The notes: generated by a model not told the origin, from the sequence alone. Shown: positions 7,592 to 16,489, counted from the first letter of the stretch. The stretch is DNA of 64,000 nt from UBA8190 sp003453695 (GCA_036796975.1 DAIRBY010000006.1:1-64000); one strand, 5' to 3'. Program-made: numbers and translations.

Positions 7592-8989
7592 ATGTCGCGC
7601 ACGTTTCACATCCGCACTTTCGGGTGCCAGATGAACGAACACGACTCCGAGCGCATCGCCGGGCTCCTGGTGGCGGACGGCCTCGAGCCCGCCGTCAGCG
7701 CCGAGAGCGCGGACGTGATCGTGTTCAACACGTGCTGCATCCGGGAGAACGCCGACAACAAGCTCTACGGCGAGCTCGGCCGGTTGAAGCCCCACCTCCT
7801 GAGCCGACCGGGCACCACGGTCGCCGTCGCCGGCTGCCTGGCGCAGAAGGACGGCGAGCTGGTCAGGCGCAGAGCACCACACGTGGACGTGGTGTTCGGG
7901 ACCCACAACCTGGAGCGGGCACCGGCGCTGCTCCGTCTCGCCGAGCGAAGCGGCCCGGTGGTCGAGATCCTCGCCGCGCCGGCTCCGGCGGGTGCTGACG
8001 ACGCTCCCGGCTCGGCGGGGGTTCCCGCCGACGCCGCCCTGCAGCCGCAGCGATCGAGCCGGCACTCGGCCTGGGTCACCGTCCAGGTGGGCTGCGACAA
8101 CTCGTGTGCCTTCTGCATCGTGCCCAGTGTGCGCGGCAGGGAGGTGAGCCGGCCCTTCGAGGAGTTGGTGGCCGAGGTGACGGCGCTGGCGCACAGGGGA
8201 GTGAGCGAGGTCACGCTGCTCGGCCAGAACGTCAACTCCTACGGACGCGACCTGACCCGTCGCCGTCCCCTGTTCGCCGAGCTGCTGCGGGCGGTGGGGT
8301 CCGTCGACGGCATTCGCCGGGTCCGCTACACGAGCCCGCATCCCAAGGACCTCCGGCCCGAGACGATGGCGGCCATGGCCGAGACCGCCGCGGTGTGCGA
8401 GCACCTGCACCTGCCCCTCCAGTCGGGCAGCAACCGCGTCCTCGCCTCCATGCGTCGGGGGTATACGGCCGAGCGCTATCTCGAGCGTCTTGCCGCCGCC
8501 CGTGCCCGGGTACCCGACCTGGCGGTGACCACCGATGTCATCGTCGGCTTCCCGGGCGAGACCGAGGACGACTTCGCCGAGACGCTGGCGGTGACCGCCG
8601 AAGCTGCCTACGACAGCGCCTACACCTTCATCTTCTCGCCCCGTCCGGGTACCCGGGCGGCCGAGATGGCCGACCGTTTCGTGGACCGCGAGGTCGTCGC
8701 CGAGCGGTTCGAACGCTTGCGGGTGGTGGTGGAACGCTCGGCCCTGGCTCGACACCGCGCCCGCGTGGGCCGGGTGGAGGAGGTGCTCGTCGAGGGACCG
8801 AGCAAACGCGACCCCGCTGTGCGCACCGGCCGCACCAGACAGAACAAGCTCGTGCACTTCCCGCCCGGCCCAGAGGGCGGACCGCCCGTCGGCGCCTACG
8901 TCGAGGTCGACGTCACCGGCGCGGCGCCGCATCACCTGATCGGTGAGCTCGTGACGGCGCGTCTCCCGGCGGCGGTGGGCCACGCCTGA
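7592..8989 (+). CDS. miaB: tRNA-2-methylthio-N6-dimethylallyladenosine synthase
   Basis: Radical SAM methylthiotransferase that converts i6A37 to ms2i6A37 in tRNAs reading UNN codons. The 465-residue protein has the N-terminal MTTase domain with cluster-binding Cys12, Cys48 and Cys82, the radical SAM motif Cys168-x3-Cys172-x2-Cys175 (CDNSCAFC), and a C-terminal TRAM domain (about 395-455). It is directly followed by miaA, which makes its substrate, so the two act in sequence. A Gly/Ala/Pro-rich linker at about 128-152 is longer than usual. Confidence 0.95.
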   Translation: MSRTFHIRTFGCQMNEHDSERIAGLLVADGLEPAVSAESADVIVFNTCCIRENADNKLYGELGRLKPHLLSRPGTTVAVAGCLAQKDGELVRRRAPHVDVVFGTHNLERAPALLRLAERSGPVVEILAAPAPAGADDAPGSAGVPADAALQPQRSSRHSAWVTVQVGCDNSCAFCIVPSVRGREVSRPFEELVAEVTALAHRGVSEVTLLGQNVNSYGRDLTRRRPLFAELLRAVGSVDGIRRVRYTSPHPKDLRPETMAAMAETAAVCEHLHLPLQSGSNRVLASMRRGYTAERYLERLAAARARVPDLAVTTDVIVGFPGETEDDFAETLAVTAEAAYDSAYTFIFSPRPGTRAAEMADRFVDREVVAERFERLRVVVERSALARHRARVGRVEEVLVEGPSKRDPAVRTGRTRQNKLVHFPPGPEGGPPVGAYVEVDVTGAAPHHLIGELVTARLPAAVGHA

Positions 8990-9026
8990 GGTCCCCGGGC
9001 CGGCGCCGGCCGGCCACGTTGCTCTC

Positions 9027-9962
9027 GTGGGGGTCACCGCCTCGGGCAAGTCGCGTCTCGCCGCCCAGCTGGCGCGGGCCCGGCTCGATGCCGAACTGGT
9101 GTCGATCGACTCCATGGCCGTGTACCGGGGCATGGACATCGGCACGGCCAAGCCGTCGCCCGAGGAGCGCGCCGCCCTGCGCTACCACCTGATCGATCTG
9201 GTCGAGCCGGACGAGGAGTTCACCCTCCGGCAGTTCCAGGTGGCGGCCAAGGAGGCGTTGGCCGGGATCGAAGCCAGGAGCCACCGGGCCCTTCTGGTGG
9301 GCGGCACCGCCCTCTACCTGCGTGCTGTGGTCGACGAGCTCGAGCTGCCCGGCCGGTGGCCCCAGCTGTCCGCTCAGCTGGAGCGTGAAGCCGACGGTCC
9401 CGGCGGTGTGGCGGCGCTGCACGAGCGGCTGGCCGCCCTCGACCCCGCAGCCGCCTCCCGGATGACGGCGTCCAACCGCCGGCGGGTCGTGCGCGCCATG
9501 GAGGTCACCTTGGGTTCGGGCCGGCCCTTCTCCTCCTTCGGGCCCGGGCTCGACGTGCACGGGTCGTCGCCGGTGCGCCTGGTCGGCCTCCCCTTCGACC
9601 CGAAGGCCACCGACCGCGCCATCGCCGAGCGCTTCGTGGCCCTGCTCGATGCCGGCCTGCTCGACGAGGTGCGGCGTCTGGCCGTTCGGCCCGCCGGGCT
9701 GTCACGGACCGCCCGCCAGGCCCTCGGCTACCGGGAGCTGCTGGCCCATGTGGAGGACGGCCTGGCCCTCGACCGCGCCGTGGACGAGGCGGTGCGACGC
9801 ACCCGGAGCTTCGCCCGACGGCAGTGGGCGTGGTTCCGGCGCGACCCCCGGATCCACTGGCTCGACCCGAGCGGCGAGCTCCTCCCGCAGCTGCTCGAGC
9901 ACTGGGACGAGGCCGTCCACGAAGGGCGGGCCCGGACGGCTGTGGTGGGAGACTTGGGTTGA
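9027..9962 (+). CDS. miaA: tRNA dimethylallyltransferase
   Basis: Transfers a dimethylallyl group to A37 of tRNA. The P-loop GVTASGKS is at residues 2-9, followed by the DSMAVYRGMDIGTAKP segment and GGTALYLRAV, and the C-terminal RQWAWFRRD substrate region. With GTG 9027 as the start the protein (311 aa) begins at the P-loop and lacks the usual first beta-strand. That strand (HVALVG) is encoded just upstream in frame, but the frame back to a TGA at 8952 holds no ATG, GTG or TTG. The true start may therefore be a rare codon. The stop overlaps dapF (TGATG). Confidence 0.9.
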   Translation: MGVTASGKSRLAAQLARARLDAELVSIDSMAVYRGMDIGTAKPSPEERAALRYHLIDLVEPDEEFTLRQFQVAAKEALAGIEARSHRALLVGGTALYLRAVVDELELPGRWPQLSAQLEREADGPGGVAALHERLAALDPAAASRMTASNRRRVVRAMEVTLGSGRPFSSFGPGLDVHGSSPVRLVGLPFDPKATDRAIAERFVALLDAGLLDEVRRLAVRPAGLSRTARQALGYRELLAHVEDGLALDRAVDEAVRRTRSFARRQWAWFRRDPRIHWLDPSGELLPQLLEHWDEAVHEGRARTAVVGDLG

Positions 9963-10828
9963 TGGTTGGCCCGCCACTGCTGGTCCTCACCAAGCACCAC
10001 GGAGCCGGCAACGACTTCCTGGTGCATCTGGACGACTCGGGCCGGCGCGCCTTCACGGCGGCCGAAGCCTCGGCCCTGTGCGACCGGCACCGCGGCGTGG
10101 GCGCCGACGGCCTGCTCCGTGCCACCCGCTCGGGACGGGTCCTCACCATGGAGCTGCTCAACGCCGACGGATCGAGCGCCGAGATGAGCGGCAACGGCAT
10201 CCGCTGTCTCGTCCAGGCCGCCGTGGACGCCGGGTGGGTGGCGCCCGGACTCGTCGAGGTCGACACGGCGGCGGGAAGGCGACGCGTGCACTACGAGACC
10301 GGCCCGGGCGCGGGGGAGGGGTACGCCCGGGTCGACATGGGGGCCGTGGTGCTCGGCGCCGACCTCGTGCTCGACGAGCCATCGGGGCTCGAGGCAGGAC
10401 GAGCTGTGGACACCGGCAACCCCCACCTGGTGCTGCTCCTCGACGGCCCCCCCACAGACGGGGTGGTCGAGGGCACGGGAGGGCGGCTGTCGCGTTCGGT
10501 CCCCGGTGAAGCCAACGTGGAGTTCGTGTGGCGCGCCGACGGCCCCGGCGTGCTCGCCATGCGGGTGTTCGAGCGCGGCGTGGGGCAGACACTGGCCTGT
10601 GGGACCGGCACGTGCGCCGTCGCTGCCGCTGCGGCGGCGTGGGGGATCGCCGGGCGCAGCGTCCTGGTGCGCAACCCCGGCGGGACGCTCGAGGTGGAGC
10701 TGCGTGACGACGGTGGTGCCACACTGGGCGGCCCCACCGTGTCGGTGGCGCGCCTGGAGGTCGACGAGGACGTGCTGGCCGCCTTGGTGGCAGATGTCGC
10801 CGGGAGCGAGGTGACGGCGACCCGGTGA
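9962..10828 (+). CDS. dapF: Diaminopimelate epimerase
   Basis: Converts LL-DAP to meso-DAP, the direct precursor of lysine and of the peptidoglycan cross-link. It is a cofactor-independent two-cysteine epimerase of 288 residues. The catalytic pair is Cys82 in MSGNGIRC and Cys213 in ACGTGTCA, each in its family motif, and GNPHLV is also present. ATG 9962 overlaps the miaA stop. The product is consumed by MurE, encoded 17 kb downstream in this window. The stop overlaps the hflX GTG start. Confidence 0.95.
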   Translation: MVGPPLLVLTKHHGAGNDFLVHLDDSGRRAFTAAEASALCDRHRGVGADGLLRATRSGRVLTMELLNADGSSAEMSGNGIRCLVQAAVDAGWVAPGLVEVDTAAGRRRVHYETGPGAGEGYARVDMGAVVLGADLVLDEPSGLEAGRAVDTGNPHLVLLLDGPPTDGVVEGTGGRLSRSVPGEANVEFVWRADGPGVLAMRVFERGVGQTLACGTGTCAVAAAAAAWGIAGRSVLVRNPGGTLEVELRDDGGATLGGPTVSVARLEVDEDVLAALVADVAGSEVTATR

Positions 10829-12087
10829 CGCTCATCGAACGCAGGTTCCGCGAGCGCATCGTGCTCGTGGGTGTGGCGTTCCCGTGGACGTCGCTCGACC
10901 GCGTCGAGTCGGACCTCGACGAGCTCGCCGAGCTGGTCGACACGGCCGGCGCCGACGTGGCCGCTCGCGTCGTCCAGCGCCGGGACCGCCCCGACCCGGC
11001 CACCTTCGTGGGGAGCGGCAAGGCCGAGGAGCTGCACCGCATGTCGGAATCCGTGGACGCCGACACCGTGGTGTTCGACGACGAGCTGACGCCGGCGCAG
11101 CAGCGCAACCTGGAGAAGATCCTCGGGCGCACCGCCATCGACCGCACGGCGGTGATCCTCGACATCTTCGCTCAGAACGCCCGCAGTCAGGAGGGCAAGG
11201 CCCAGGTGGAGCTGGCCCTGCTGCGCTACCGGCTGCCCCGCTTGCGGGGACGGGGCCTCAGCCTGTCCCAGCAGGCAGGTGGCATCGGGACCCGCGGTCC
11301 GGGTGAGACCCAGCTCGAAGTCGACCGCCGGCGCCTCCTGCGGCGCATGGGGCGCCTCGAGGCAGACCTCAAGCAGCTGTCGGAGACGCGCCACACCCAG
11401 CGCCGCGCCCGCCAGCGCTCCCGCCAGCGGGCCGTGTCGTTGGTGGGGTACACCAACGCCGGCAAGTCCACCTTGCTCAACCGGTTGACCGACGCCGGTG
11501 TCGTCGTGGAGGACCGGCTCTTCTCGACCCTCGACCCCCGCACCCGGCGGTTGGCCCTCCCCGGGGGTGAGGTCGTGTTCGTCTCCGACACGGTGGGCTT
11601 CGTCCGCAAGCTCCCGCACCAACTCGTCGAGGCGTTCCGCTCCACCCTCGAGGTGGTGCGGGAAGCCGACCTCCTGCTGCACGTGGTGGACGGCTCGGCC
11701 CACGACCCCGAGGCGCAGGTCGACGCCGTGCGCAGCGTGCTGGCCGAGATCGACGCCGCCGACGTCCCCGAATTGGTGGTGGTGAACAAGGCGGACGAGG
11801 ATCCCGTGGCGGCGAGGCGCCTGGCACAGCGCACCGACGGCGCCGTCATCATCTCGGCGCGCACCGGCGAAGGGATCGACCAGTTGCTGCTGTCCATGGC
11901 GGCCCGGCTCCGCAGCGCCGACCGCGTCATGCGGCTGCGGGTCCCCTTCGACCGTGGCGACGTGCTGGCCGCCTTGCACCGAGAGGGTGAGGTGGTGGAG
12001 GAGACACACGGCGAAGGGGCCACCGTGGTGGCGGTCGTCCTCGACGCCGCCGGGCGGGCCCGCTTCTCGGAGTTCGTGGCGTCGTGA
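10825..12087 (+). CDS. hflX: Ribosome-associated GTPase HflX
   Basis: GTPase that binds the 50S subunit and rescues or splits stalled ribosomes under stress. The 420-residue protein has an N-terminal HflX domain with GTRGPGETQLE (155-165), a coiled-coil rich in Arg (about 166-204), the G domain with P-loop GYTNAGKS (208-215), DTVGF switch and NKAD motif, and a short C-terminal domain. GTG 10825 overlaps dapF and its stop overlaps the aminotransferase gene. miaA and hflX are old neighbours in many bacteria. Confidence 0.95.
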   Translation: MTLIERRFRERIVLVGVAFPWTSLDRVESDLDELAELVDTAGADVAARVVQRRDRPDPATFVGSGKAEELHRMSESVDADTVVFDDELTPAQQRNLEKILGRTAIDRTAVILDIFAQNARSQEGKAQVELALLRYRLPRLRGRGLSLSQQAGGIGTRGPGETQLEVDRRRLLRRMGRLEADLKQLSETRHTQRRARQRSRQRAVSLVGYTNAGKSTLLNRLTDAGVVVEDRLFSTLDPRTRRLALPGGEVVFVSDTVGFVRKLPHQLVEAFRSTLEVVREADLLLHVVDGSAHDPEAQVDAVRSVLAEIDAADVPELVVVNKADEDPVAARRLAQRTDGAVIISARTGEGIDQLLLSMAARLRSADRVMRLRVPFDRGDVLAALHREGEVVEETHGEGATVVAVVLDAAGRARFSEFVAS

Positions 12088-13283
12088 CCGCCCCGGTGGG
12101 CTTCACCCCGCCCCCGTACCCCTACGAGCGGCTGCGATGGCTGGCCGACGTGGCCGCCGCGTCGCCGGGCGGCCTGGTCGACCTGTCGGTCGGCACGCCG
12201 GGCGACCCGCCCCCGCCCGAGGTGGTCGAGGCGCTGTCGCGCTCGGGCGCCGAGCGCGGCTATCCGTCGTCGGTGGGCTCACCGGCGTACCGCCGAGCGG
12301 CGGCCGACTATCTGGGTCGTCGGTTCGGCGTGGGGATCGAGCCCGAACACGTCGCCGCCTGTGTGGGCACCAAGGAGCTCGTGGCGTCGACGGCGTGGTA
12401 CCTGCGCCTGCGGCGCCCCGAACGCGACACCGTGCTGGGCCCGGCCCTCGCCTACCCGACCTATGCCATGGGCGCCACCCTGGCGGGGTGCCGATACGTC
12501 GGGCTGCCGCCCGGCCCGGGCGGCGCTCCCGAGCTCGCTGCCGTCTCGGACGACGACGCCCGCCGGGCCGTGGTGCTGTGGGCGAACAGTCCGGCAAACC
12601 CGAGCGGCGCCGTGTTCGACCTGGAGCCGCTGGCCGCCTGGGGCCGCAGCCACGGCGTACCGGTGTGCTCCGACGAGTGCTACGCCGAGTTCACCTGGAA
12701 GGGCGCGCCGGCGTCGATGCTCCAGCACGGTGCACAAGGTGTTCTCGCCCTCCACTCGCTCTCCAAGCGGTCCAACCTGGCCGGGGTCCGGGCCGGCTTC
12801 TACGCCGGCGACCCCGAGCTGACCGCCTACCTGGCCTCGGTGCGCACCCACGCCGGGCTCATGGTGCCCGGCCCCGTGCAGGGTGCCGCCGTGGCCGCCT
12901 TGGCCGACGACGCCCACGTCGAGCTGCAGCGCCGTCGCTATCTCGGCCGCCTCGAGCACACGGCGGCCGCCTTCCAGGCGGTTGGCCTCGATGCCACCGT
13001 TCCCGACGGGGGCTTCTACCTGTGGGTGCCGGTGCCCGGTTGGGCCGATGCGCAGGGTGGCGCCGAAGGCCGCCACGGAGCCTGGGTACTGGCCGAAGCC
13101 ATGGCGCGCTGCGCCGGCATCCTCGTCAGCCCCGGCGAGTTCTACGGGCCGCCCGGTGCCGGCTTCGTCCGGGTGGCGGTGGTGGTGCCCGACGAACGGC
13201 TCGACCGGGCGCTCGAGCTGCTCGTGCAGGCGGGGGACGGGCTGGCCGGGGCGGTACCGGGCCGCCGCGAAGCCGCCCGCTAG
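12084..13283 (+). CDS. dapC: Succinyldiaminopimelate aminotransferase, class I/II
   Basis: PLP enzyme that aminates N-succinyl-2-amino-6-ketopimelate in the succinylase branch of DAP synthesis. It has 399 residues with the fold type I motifs NSPANPSG (168-175) and SLSKRSNLAG with Schiff-base Lys228. Placement directly before dapD and dapE supports DapC over other class I aminotransferases. The start is GTG 12084 with a 4-nt overlap with hflX. The substrate call relies mostly on context. Confidence 0.85.
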   Translation: MTAPVGFTPPPYPYERLRWLADVAAASPGGLVDLSVGTPGDPPPPEVVEALSRSGAERGYPSSVGSPAYRRAAADYLGRRFGVGIEPEHVAACVGTKELVASTAWYLRLRRPERDTVLGPALAYPTYAMGATLAGCRYVGLPPGPGGAPELAAVSDDDARRAVVLWANSPANPSGAVFDLEPLAAWGRSHGVPVCSDECYAEFTWKGAPASMLQHGAQGVLALHSLSKRSNLAGVRAGFYAGDPELTAYLASVRTHAGLMVPGPVQGAAVAALADDAHVELQRRRYLGRLEHTAAAFQAVGLDATVPDGGFYLWVPVPGWADAQGGAEGRHGAWVLAEAMARCAGILVSPGEFYGPPGAGFVRVAVVVPDERLDRALELLVQAGDGLAGAVPGRREAAR

Positions 13284-13286
13284 CCT
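13281..13286 (+). promoter_or_regulatory. -10 element, leaderless type, before dapD
   Basis: TAGCCT at the dapC stop ends 6 nt before ATG 13293. The interval has no room for a ribosome site. Confidence 0.5.
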
Positions 13287-13292
13287 CGGCTG

Positions 13293-14120
13293 ATGGCCGA
13301 CCTGCAGGCTGGCATCGAGGAGCTGTGGGAGCGCGCCGGCGAGCTCCGTGCCGGCGACCACGACGCTCTGGCCGTGGTCACCGAGGCGGTGGGACTGCTC
13401 GACAGCGGTGATGCCCGGGTGGCCGAGGTCGACCCGGGAACCGACCGGGTCGTGGTGCATCAGTGGCTCAAGTACGCCATCTTGTTGCTGTTCCGGTTGC
13501 GGGCCATGGAGACCCAGGAGCTCGGGCCGTTCGAGTACCACGACAAGCTTCCTCTGAAGCGGGGCTTTTCGGCGGCCGGGGTGCGCGTGCTCCCCGGCGC
13601 CTCGGCCCGGTGGGGGTCGTTCCTGGACCGGGGCGTGGTGCTCATGCCCAGCTACGTGAACATCGGGGCCCGGGTCGGCGCCGAGACGATGGTCGACACG
13701 TGGGCGACCGTCGGGTCCTGCGCGCAGGTAGGCGCTCGCGTGCATCTGTCCGGCGGAGTCGGCATCGGGGGCGTGCTGGAGCCGCCCAACGCCGTCCCGG
13801 TGGTGATCGGAGACGACGCCTTCGTCGGCAGCCGCTGCATGGTGACCGAAGGGGCGCGCCTCGGCGACGGCGTGGTGCTCGGATCGGGCACCATCCTCAA
13901 CCCGTCCATCCCGGTGATCGACGCCGACAGCGGTGAGGAGCTGGGGCGCGGGGTGGTGCCGCCCTGGTGCGTGGCGGTGAGCGCCTCCCGGCGACGGGAG
14001 TTCCCGGGCGGGGAGTTCTTCCTTCCCTGTGTGCTCGTGATCAGGCGCCTCGAACCGGGGCAGCGCCACGACAAAGCCGTGCTCGAAGCGGTGTTGCGCC
14101 AGCACGGCGCCGCCGGCTGA
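13293..14120 (+). CDS. dapD: Tetrahydrodipicolinate N-succinyltransferase
   Basis: Transfers succinyl from succinyl-CoA to tetrahydrodipicolinate. The protein has 275 residues, with a helical N-terminus and a left-handed beta-helix (hexapeptide repeats) from about residue 95. The central block from VLMPSYVNIGARV (117-129) through MVDTWATVGSCAQVG and HLSGGVGIGGVLEP (151-164) matches the E. coli type of DapD in order and length, not the longer mycobacterial type. It sits between dapC and dapE, completing three consecutive succinylase-branch steps. Confidence 0.93.
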   Translation: MADLQAGIEELWERAGELRAGDHDALAVVTEAVGLLDSGDARVAEVDPGTDRVVVHQWLKYAILLLFRLRAMETQELGPFEYHDKLPLKRGFSAAGVRVLPGASARWGSFLDRGVVLMPSYVNIGARVGAETMVDTWATVGSCAQVGARVHLSGGVGIGGVLEPPNAVPVVIGDDAFVGSRCMVTEGARLGDGVVLGSGTILNPSIPVIDADSGEELGRGVVPPWCVAVSASRRREFPGGEFFLPCVLVIRRLEPGQRHDKAVLEAVLRQHGAAG

Positions 14121-14142
14121 CCACCCGGCACGGACGGTCGTC

Positions 14143-15234
14143 GTGACCGGGCTCTTGGAGCTCGCCGCCGAGCTGGTGGACATCCCTTCGGTGAGCCGGC
14201 AGGAGGCGGCCATCTGCGACCGTGTCGAGCGTGACCTGCGGGCCCGGCCCTTCCTGGAGGTGGAGCGCACCGGCGACACGGTGGTGGCCCGCACCGGCTT
14301 CGGCCGCTCCCGGCGGCTGCTGTTGGCCGGCCACCTCGACACCGTCCCGCCCTTCTCGGCGGACGGGGCCCGCCTCGAAGGTGACGCCCTCTCCGGACTG
14401 GGGGCGGTCGACATGAAGGGCGGCCTGGCCGTCCTGCTCTCGCTCGTGCCGGCCGTGGAGCAGGCGGCCGTGGACGTGACGTTCGTCTTCTATGCCTGTG
14501 AGGAGATCGAGCGCGACGCCGATGCCCTGGCCGCGCTGGCGCGCGCCCGTCCCGAGGTGTTGGCGGCCGACGCAGCTGTGCTCGGTGAGCCGACGGGCGG
14601 GGTGGTCGAGGCCGGGTGCCAGGGGACGCTGCGAGCCCTGATCCACGTGGCCGGCAGGCGCGCCCACGCGGCGCGGCCCTGGCAGGGGGTGAACGCCGTG
14701 CACCGGTTGGCCCCCGCCCTCGAGGTCCTGAGCGGCTACCGCCCTCGTCAGGTGGTGATGGACGGCTGCGTGTATGCAGAGCAGCTCCAAGCCGTGGGGG
14801 TGAGCGGCGGCGTGGCCGGGAACGTCGTGCCGGACGCCGCCGAGCTCACGGTCAACTTCCGGTTCGCCCCCGACCGCAGCGTCGAGGAAGCCGAGCGAGA
14901 GCTGCGCGCCATGTTCGCCGGTGCCGTGCGCACCGAGGACGGGGACCGCCTGGAGGTGGTGGACGCCGCTCCCGGTGCCCCACCTGGTCTCGACCATCCC
15001 GTCCTCGAGGCCCTGGTGCGCTCTTCGGGGGCGCCACCGCGCGCCAAGGTGGGATGGACCGACGTCGCCACGCTGGCGGCCATCGGTGTCCCGGCCGCCA
15101 ACTTCGGGCCGGGCGACCCTCTGCTGGCACACACGCCGGACGAGACGGTGACCGCAGCCGAGCTCGAGCACGCCCGGGGCGTCCTGGCTGCTGTCCTCGA
15201 CGGTGGCGCAGTCGCCGACGCCGTCTCCCGTTAG
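14143..15234 (+). CDS. dapE: Succinyl-diaminopimelate desuccinylase
   Basis: Zinc hydrolase of the M20 family that releases succinate to give LL-DAP, the DapF substrate. The 363-residue protein carries AGHLDTVPP with metal His64 and Asp66, GAVDMKGG with bridging Asp90, and the Glu120-Glu121 pair (general base and metal ligand). The dimerisation lid domain lies at about 165-275. It starts at GTG 14143, 22 nt after dapD. dapA and dapB are not in the window. Confidence 0.92.
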   Translation: MTGLLELAAELVDIPSVSRQEAAICDRVERDLRARPFLEVERTGDTVVARTGFGRSRRLLLAGHLDTVPPFSADGARLEGDALSGLGAVDMKGGLAVLLSLVPAVEQAAVDVTFVFYACEEIERDADALAALARARPEVLAADAAVLGEPTGGVVEAGCQGTLRALIHVAGRRAHAARPWQGVNAVHRLAPALEVLSGYRPRQVVMDGCVYAEQLQAVGVSGGVAGNVVPDAAELTVNFRFAPDRSVEEAERELRAMFAGAVRTEDGDRLEVVDAAPGAPPGLDHPVLEALVRSSGAPPRAKVGWTDVATLAAIGVPAANFGPGDPLLAHTPDETVTAAELEHARGVLAAVLDGGAVADAVSR

Positions 15235-15237
15235 GGT
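15232..15237 (+). promoter_or_regulatory. -10 element before the peroxiredoxin gene
   Basis: TAGGGT overlaps the dapE stop and would start a transcript near 15244, giving a leader of about 55 nt that holds the AGGAGG ribosome site used at 15298. No clear -35 is visible. Confidence 0.35.
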
Positions 15238-15297
15238 CGGACCAAGCGGCGGGATGCCGGTTCCCGCACAGCACGCACCGACACCAGGAGGTTTGCC

Positions 15298-15765
15298 GTG
15301 GCCGTAGCCGTCGGAGACCAGGCACCCGACTTCGACCTTCCCTCTTCCACCGGAGGGACGGTCAAGCTGTCGGATCTGCGGGGCAAAGAGAACGTCGTGC
15401 TCGTCTTCTACCCGTTCACCTTCACCGGTGTGTGCCGGGGCGAGCTGTGTGAGCTGCGCGACGACCTGCGGTCGTTCGAGTCGGCCGGTGTGCAGGTGCT
15501 GGCCGTGTCCTGCGACTCGGTGCACGCTCAGCGCAAATGGGCCGAGGAGGAGGGGTTCGGATTCCCGGTGCTGTCGGACTTCTGGCCGCATGGTGCCGCG
15601 TCCCAGGCCTACGGCGTCTTCAACGAGCAGCTCGGGTGCGCCAACCGGCACACCTTCGTCATCGACAAGTCGGGGACCGTGGTCGCCACGTTCGCGTCGG
15701 CCGACCTGCGCACCCCCCGTCAGAAAGAGGAGTATCAGGCGGCGCTGAGCCTCCTGGCCGCCTGA
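15298..15765 (+). CDS. Peroxiredoxin, AhpE type
   Basis: Thiol peroxidase for hydroperoxides or peroxynitrite, 155 residues, the size of mycobacterial AhpE. The peroxidatic Cys46 lies in FTFTGVCRGE. A second cysteine, Cys51, follows in ELCEL, so either one-Cys or atypical two-Cys chemistry is possible, and Cys117 in LGCANRH is a third. GTG 15298 is preceded by a strong AGGAGG. The gene converges on lexA with 40 nt between them. Confidence 0.9.
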   Translation: MAVAVGDQAPDFDLPSSTGGTVKLSDLRGKENVVLVFYPFTFTGVCRGELCELRDDLRSFESAGVQVLAVSCDSVHAQRKWAEEEGFGFPVLSDFWPHGAASQAYGVFNEQLGCANRHTFVIDKSGTVVATFASADLRTPRQKEEYQAALSLLAA

Positions 15766-15768
15766 CCG

Positions 15769-15816
15769 GCCGGCTCGGCGTCCCGACAGCCGTCCGAGCA
15801 GGGACTCAGAGCCGGC
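15769..15816. terminator. Possible bidirectional terminator between peroxiredoxin gene and lexA
   Basis: GCCGGCTC at 15769-15776 and GAGCCGGC at 15809-15816 form an 8-bp inverted repeat between two convergent genes, overlapping the lexA stop. The 32-nt loop is long and there is no T-run, so this is weak. Confidence 0.3.
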
Positions 15817-16435
15817 GCAGCACGGTGACCACCTTGCCGTAGACGGTCACGTCGGCGGCATCGAGCTCCATCGGCTCCATGGCCGGGTTGGCCGGTGTCA
15901 GGACGACCTTGCCGCGTCGGCGCGAGAAGGTCTTCACGGTTGCCTCCTCACCGGGCAAGCCCGCCACGACGACCTCACCGTTCTCGGCGACCGGCTGCTG
16001 GCGGATCACCACGTAGTCGCCGTCGAGGATGCCCGCCTCGATCATGGAGTCGCCCCGCACCCGGAGCATGAACAGCGACCCTGTGCCGGTGAAGTCCTCG
16101 GGGAGCGGCAGCAGTTCCTCCACGTTCTCGGTGGCGAGCACGCCGGCACCAGCGGCCACGTCGCCGACCAGGGGAACGGCGCGCGCCGGACGCGCCGCCA
16201 GGGCGGCCTTGGACGTGGGGTCGTAGCGGACCTCGATGGCGCGGGGCTTGGTCGGATCTCGTCGGAGGTACCCCTCACGCTGGAGCACGGCCAGGTGGGC
16301 GTGCACGGTGGAGGAAGAGGTGAGCCCGACGGCTTCGCCGATCTCCCGCACCGACGGCGGATATCCCCGCTCCCGCAGGCTGGTGGCGATGCACTCGAGG
16401 ATCTGCTGGCGCTTTCCCGTCAACGCCTCGGCCAT
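15806..16435 (-). CDS. lexA: SOS repressor LexA
   Basis: Represses DNA-damage genes and cleaves itself when RecA filaments form. The 209-residue protein has a winged-helix DNA-binding domain (1-68), the self-cleavage site Ala95-Gly96, and the catalytic Ser130 (RGDSM) and Lys168 (EATVKTF). ATG 16435 has AAGGAGGG before it. Two SOS boxes lie upstream on its side (one perfect, one degenerate), so it is self-repressed. It is divergent from an SOS-controlled LysM gene, the arrangement known for mycobacterial lexA and Rv2719c. Confidence 0.96.
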   Translation of the reverse strand: MAEALTGKRQQILECIATSLRERGYPPSVREIGEAVGLTSSSTVHAHLAVLQREGYLRRDPTKPRAIEVRYDPTSKAALAARPARAVPLVGDVAAGAGVLATENVEELLPLPEDFTGTGSLFMLRVRGDSMIEAGILDGDYVVIRQQPVAENGEVVVAGLPGEEATVKTFSRRRGKVVLTPANPAMEPMELDAADVTVYGKVVTVLRRL

Positions 16436-16455
16436 GGTGAGCCCTCCTTCGGCCG

Positions 16456-16479
16456 CCGGTCACCGGCACTCGTGACCGG
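16456..16479 (-). promoter_or_regulatory. Hairpin in the lexA leader
   Basis: CCGGTCAC (16456-16463) and GTGACCGG (16472-16479) make a perfect 8-bp stem with an 8-nt loop. In the lexA mRNA it falls between the SOS box and the ribosome site (16442-16449). It could hinder translation or stabilise the message; no function is shown. Confidence 0.5.
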
Positions 16480-16489
16480 TGTCCCGGCC

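Noticed and set aside
12279..14414. A 711-codon frame antisense to dapC-dapD-dapE
   Set aside because: Covers three clear dap genes, has no recognisable domains and no ribosome site; a composition artefact.
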